DNA of 5,530 nucleotides from positions 1-5,530 of the forward strand of contig JAMBLK010000345.1 of NCBI GenBank assembly GCA_023336855.1. Reading direction: 5' to 3'. The translations under genes and the position numbers were made by a program. The stretch is from Actinomycetes bacterium. GTDB lineage: Bacteria > Actinomycetota > Acidimicrobiia > Spongiisociales > UBA5794. Positions 5,301-5,530 of the stretch are shown one piece after another; position 1 is the first letter of the stretch, and the number at the start of each line of letters is the position of its first letter. A model generated the notes under the pieces. That model saw only the letters and a program-made list of their open reading frames with translations. It searched no databases and was not told the origin of the DNA.

Positions 5301-5530
5301 ATGCGCCGACTGTTCTCACTCAAGACTCTGATTCTCGTCCTGCTCGCCGCCGGAATCGGCGCGATGGTGGCGCTTGTCGTCAACCAGAAGCAGAAGTTCG
5401 CCGGCATGTCCGAAGAGGAGATCCGGGCCTATCTCGACCAGAAGCTCGCCGGCAGGATGTCCGAAGATCAGGTCGCCCAGATCCAGGACGCGGTCGTCTC
5501 GGCCGTCAAGGGTGTCTCCGATGCCGTCGA
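5301..5530 (+). CDS. N-terminal part of a membrane-anchored helical protein (runs off the right edge)
   Basis: The first 76 codons are present and no stop is reached. The ATG has a strong SD (GGAGG at 5292-5296, four bases away). Residues 1-8 are basic (MRRLFSLK) and about 9-27 form a hydrophobic helix (TLILVLLAAGIGAMVALVV), which serves as an uncleaved anchor or signal sequence; no lipobox cysteine is seen. After NQKQ come two related units, KFAGMSEEEIRAYLDQ (32-47) and KLAGRMSEDQVAQIQDAVVS (48-67), which look amphipathic and helical. The rest (AVKGVSDAVE) resembles short-repeat helical segments. I do not recognise a family. The position after a LapA-domain gene suggests an envelope-associated role, which is inference. 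Confidence 0.8.
   Translation, partial: MRRLFSLKTLILVLLAAGIGAMVALVVNQKQKFAGMSEEEIRAYLDQKLAGRMSEDQVAQIQDAVVSAVKGVSDAV
5394..5467 (+). repeat. Imperfect direct repeat inside the right-edge gene
   Basis: AAGTTCGCCGGCATGTCCGA (5394-5413) and AAGCTCGCCGGCAGGATGTC (5442-5461) are near-identical apart from one base and a 3-base AGG insertion, and both continue into CGAAGA. They encode KFAGMSEE and KLAGRMSED, so the repeat is in frame and points to an internal duplication. Confidence 0.6.

Overview
The window is GC-rich (about 60 % by eye) and densely coded, with mostly SD-led or near-leaderless genes and TANNNT-like -10 elements. Together with the protein types this suggests an actinobacterial genome, perhaps a deep lineage such as Acidimicrobiia. 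The taxonomic guess is inference; no marker gene settles it.

Left part (63-3666, minus strand): two membrane transporters read leftward. The first is an UMF1/Atg22-type major facilitator protein (3666-2326). It is followed after 67 bp by an APC-superfamily amino acid/polyamine-type permease (2258-63) that carries a long cytosolic C-terminal extension of two universal-stress-protein-like domains. They may be co-transcribed. Substrates are not known.

Middle (3743-4701, plus strand): a small UPF0145/YbjQ-family protein diverges from the transporters. After a leader region of about 150 bp that holds an RNA hairpin and a possible short upstream ORF come two small RNA-binding proteins 8 bp apart: a single-domain bacterial RRM protein (81 aa) and an IF-1-like OB-fold protein (74 aa). 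This pair looks like a compact translation/RNA-handling (possibly cold- or stress-responsive) operon. It ends at a strong hairpin (4744-4774).

Right part (4793-5530): a very short minus-strand ORF for a 29-aa hydrophobic peptide converges on that hairpin. It is divergent from a LapA-domain (DUF1049) two-helix membrane protein (4978-5238). A further gene starts at 5301 and runs off the right edge; it encodes an N-terminal membrane anchor followed by a helical, MSE-repeat-containing segment.

The most interesting parts are the RRM + IF-1 pair with its structured leader, the unlisted 29-aa membrane peptide, and the permease-USP fusion. I see no RNA gene, CRISPR array, insertion sequence, integrase or origin.
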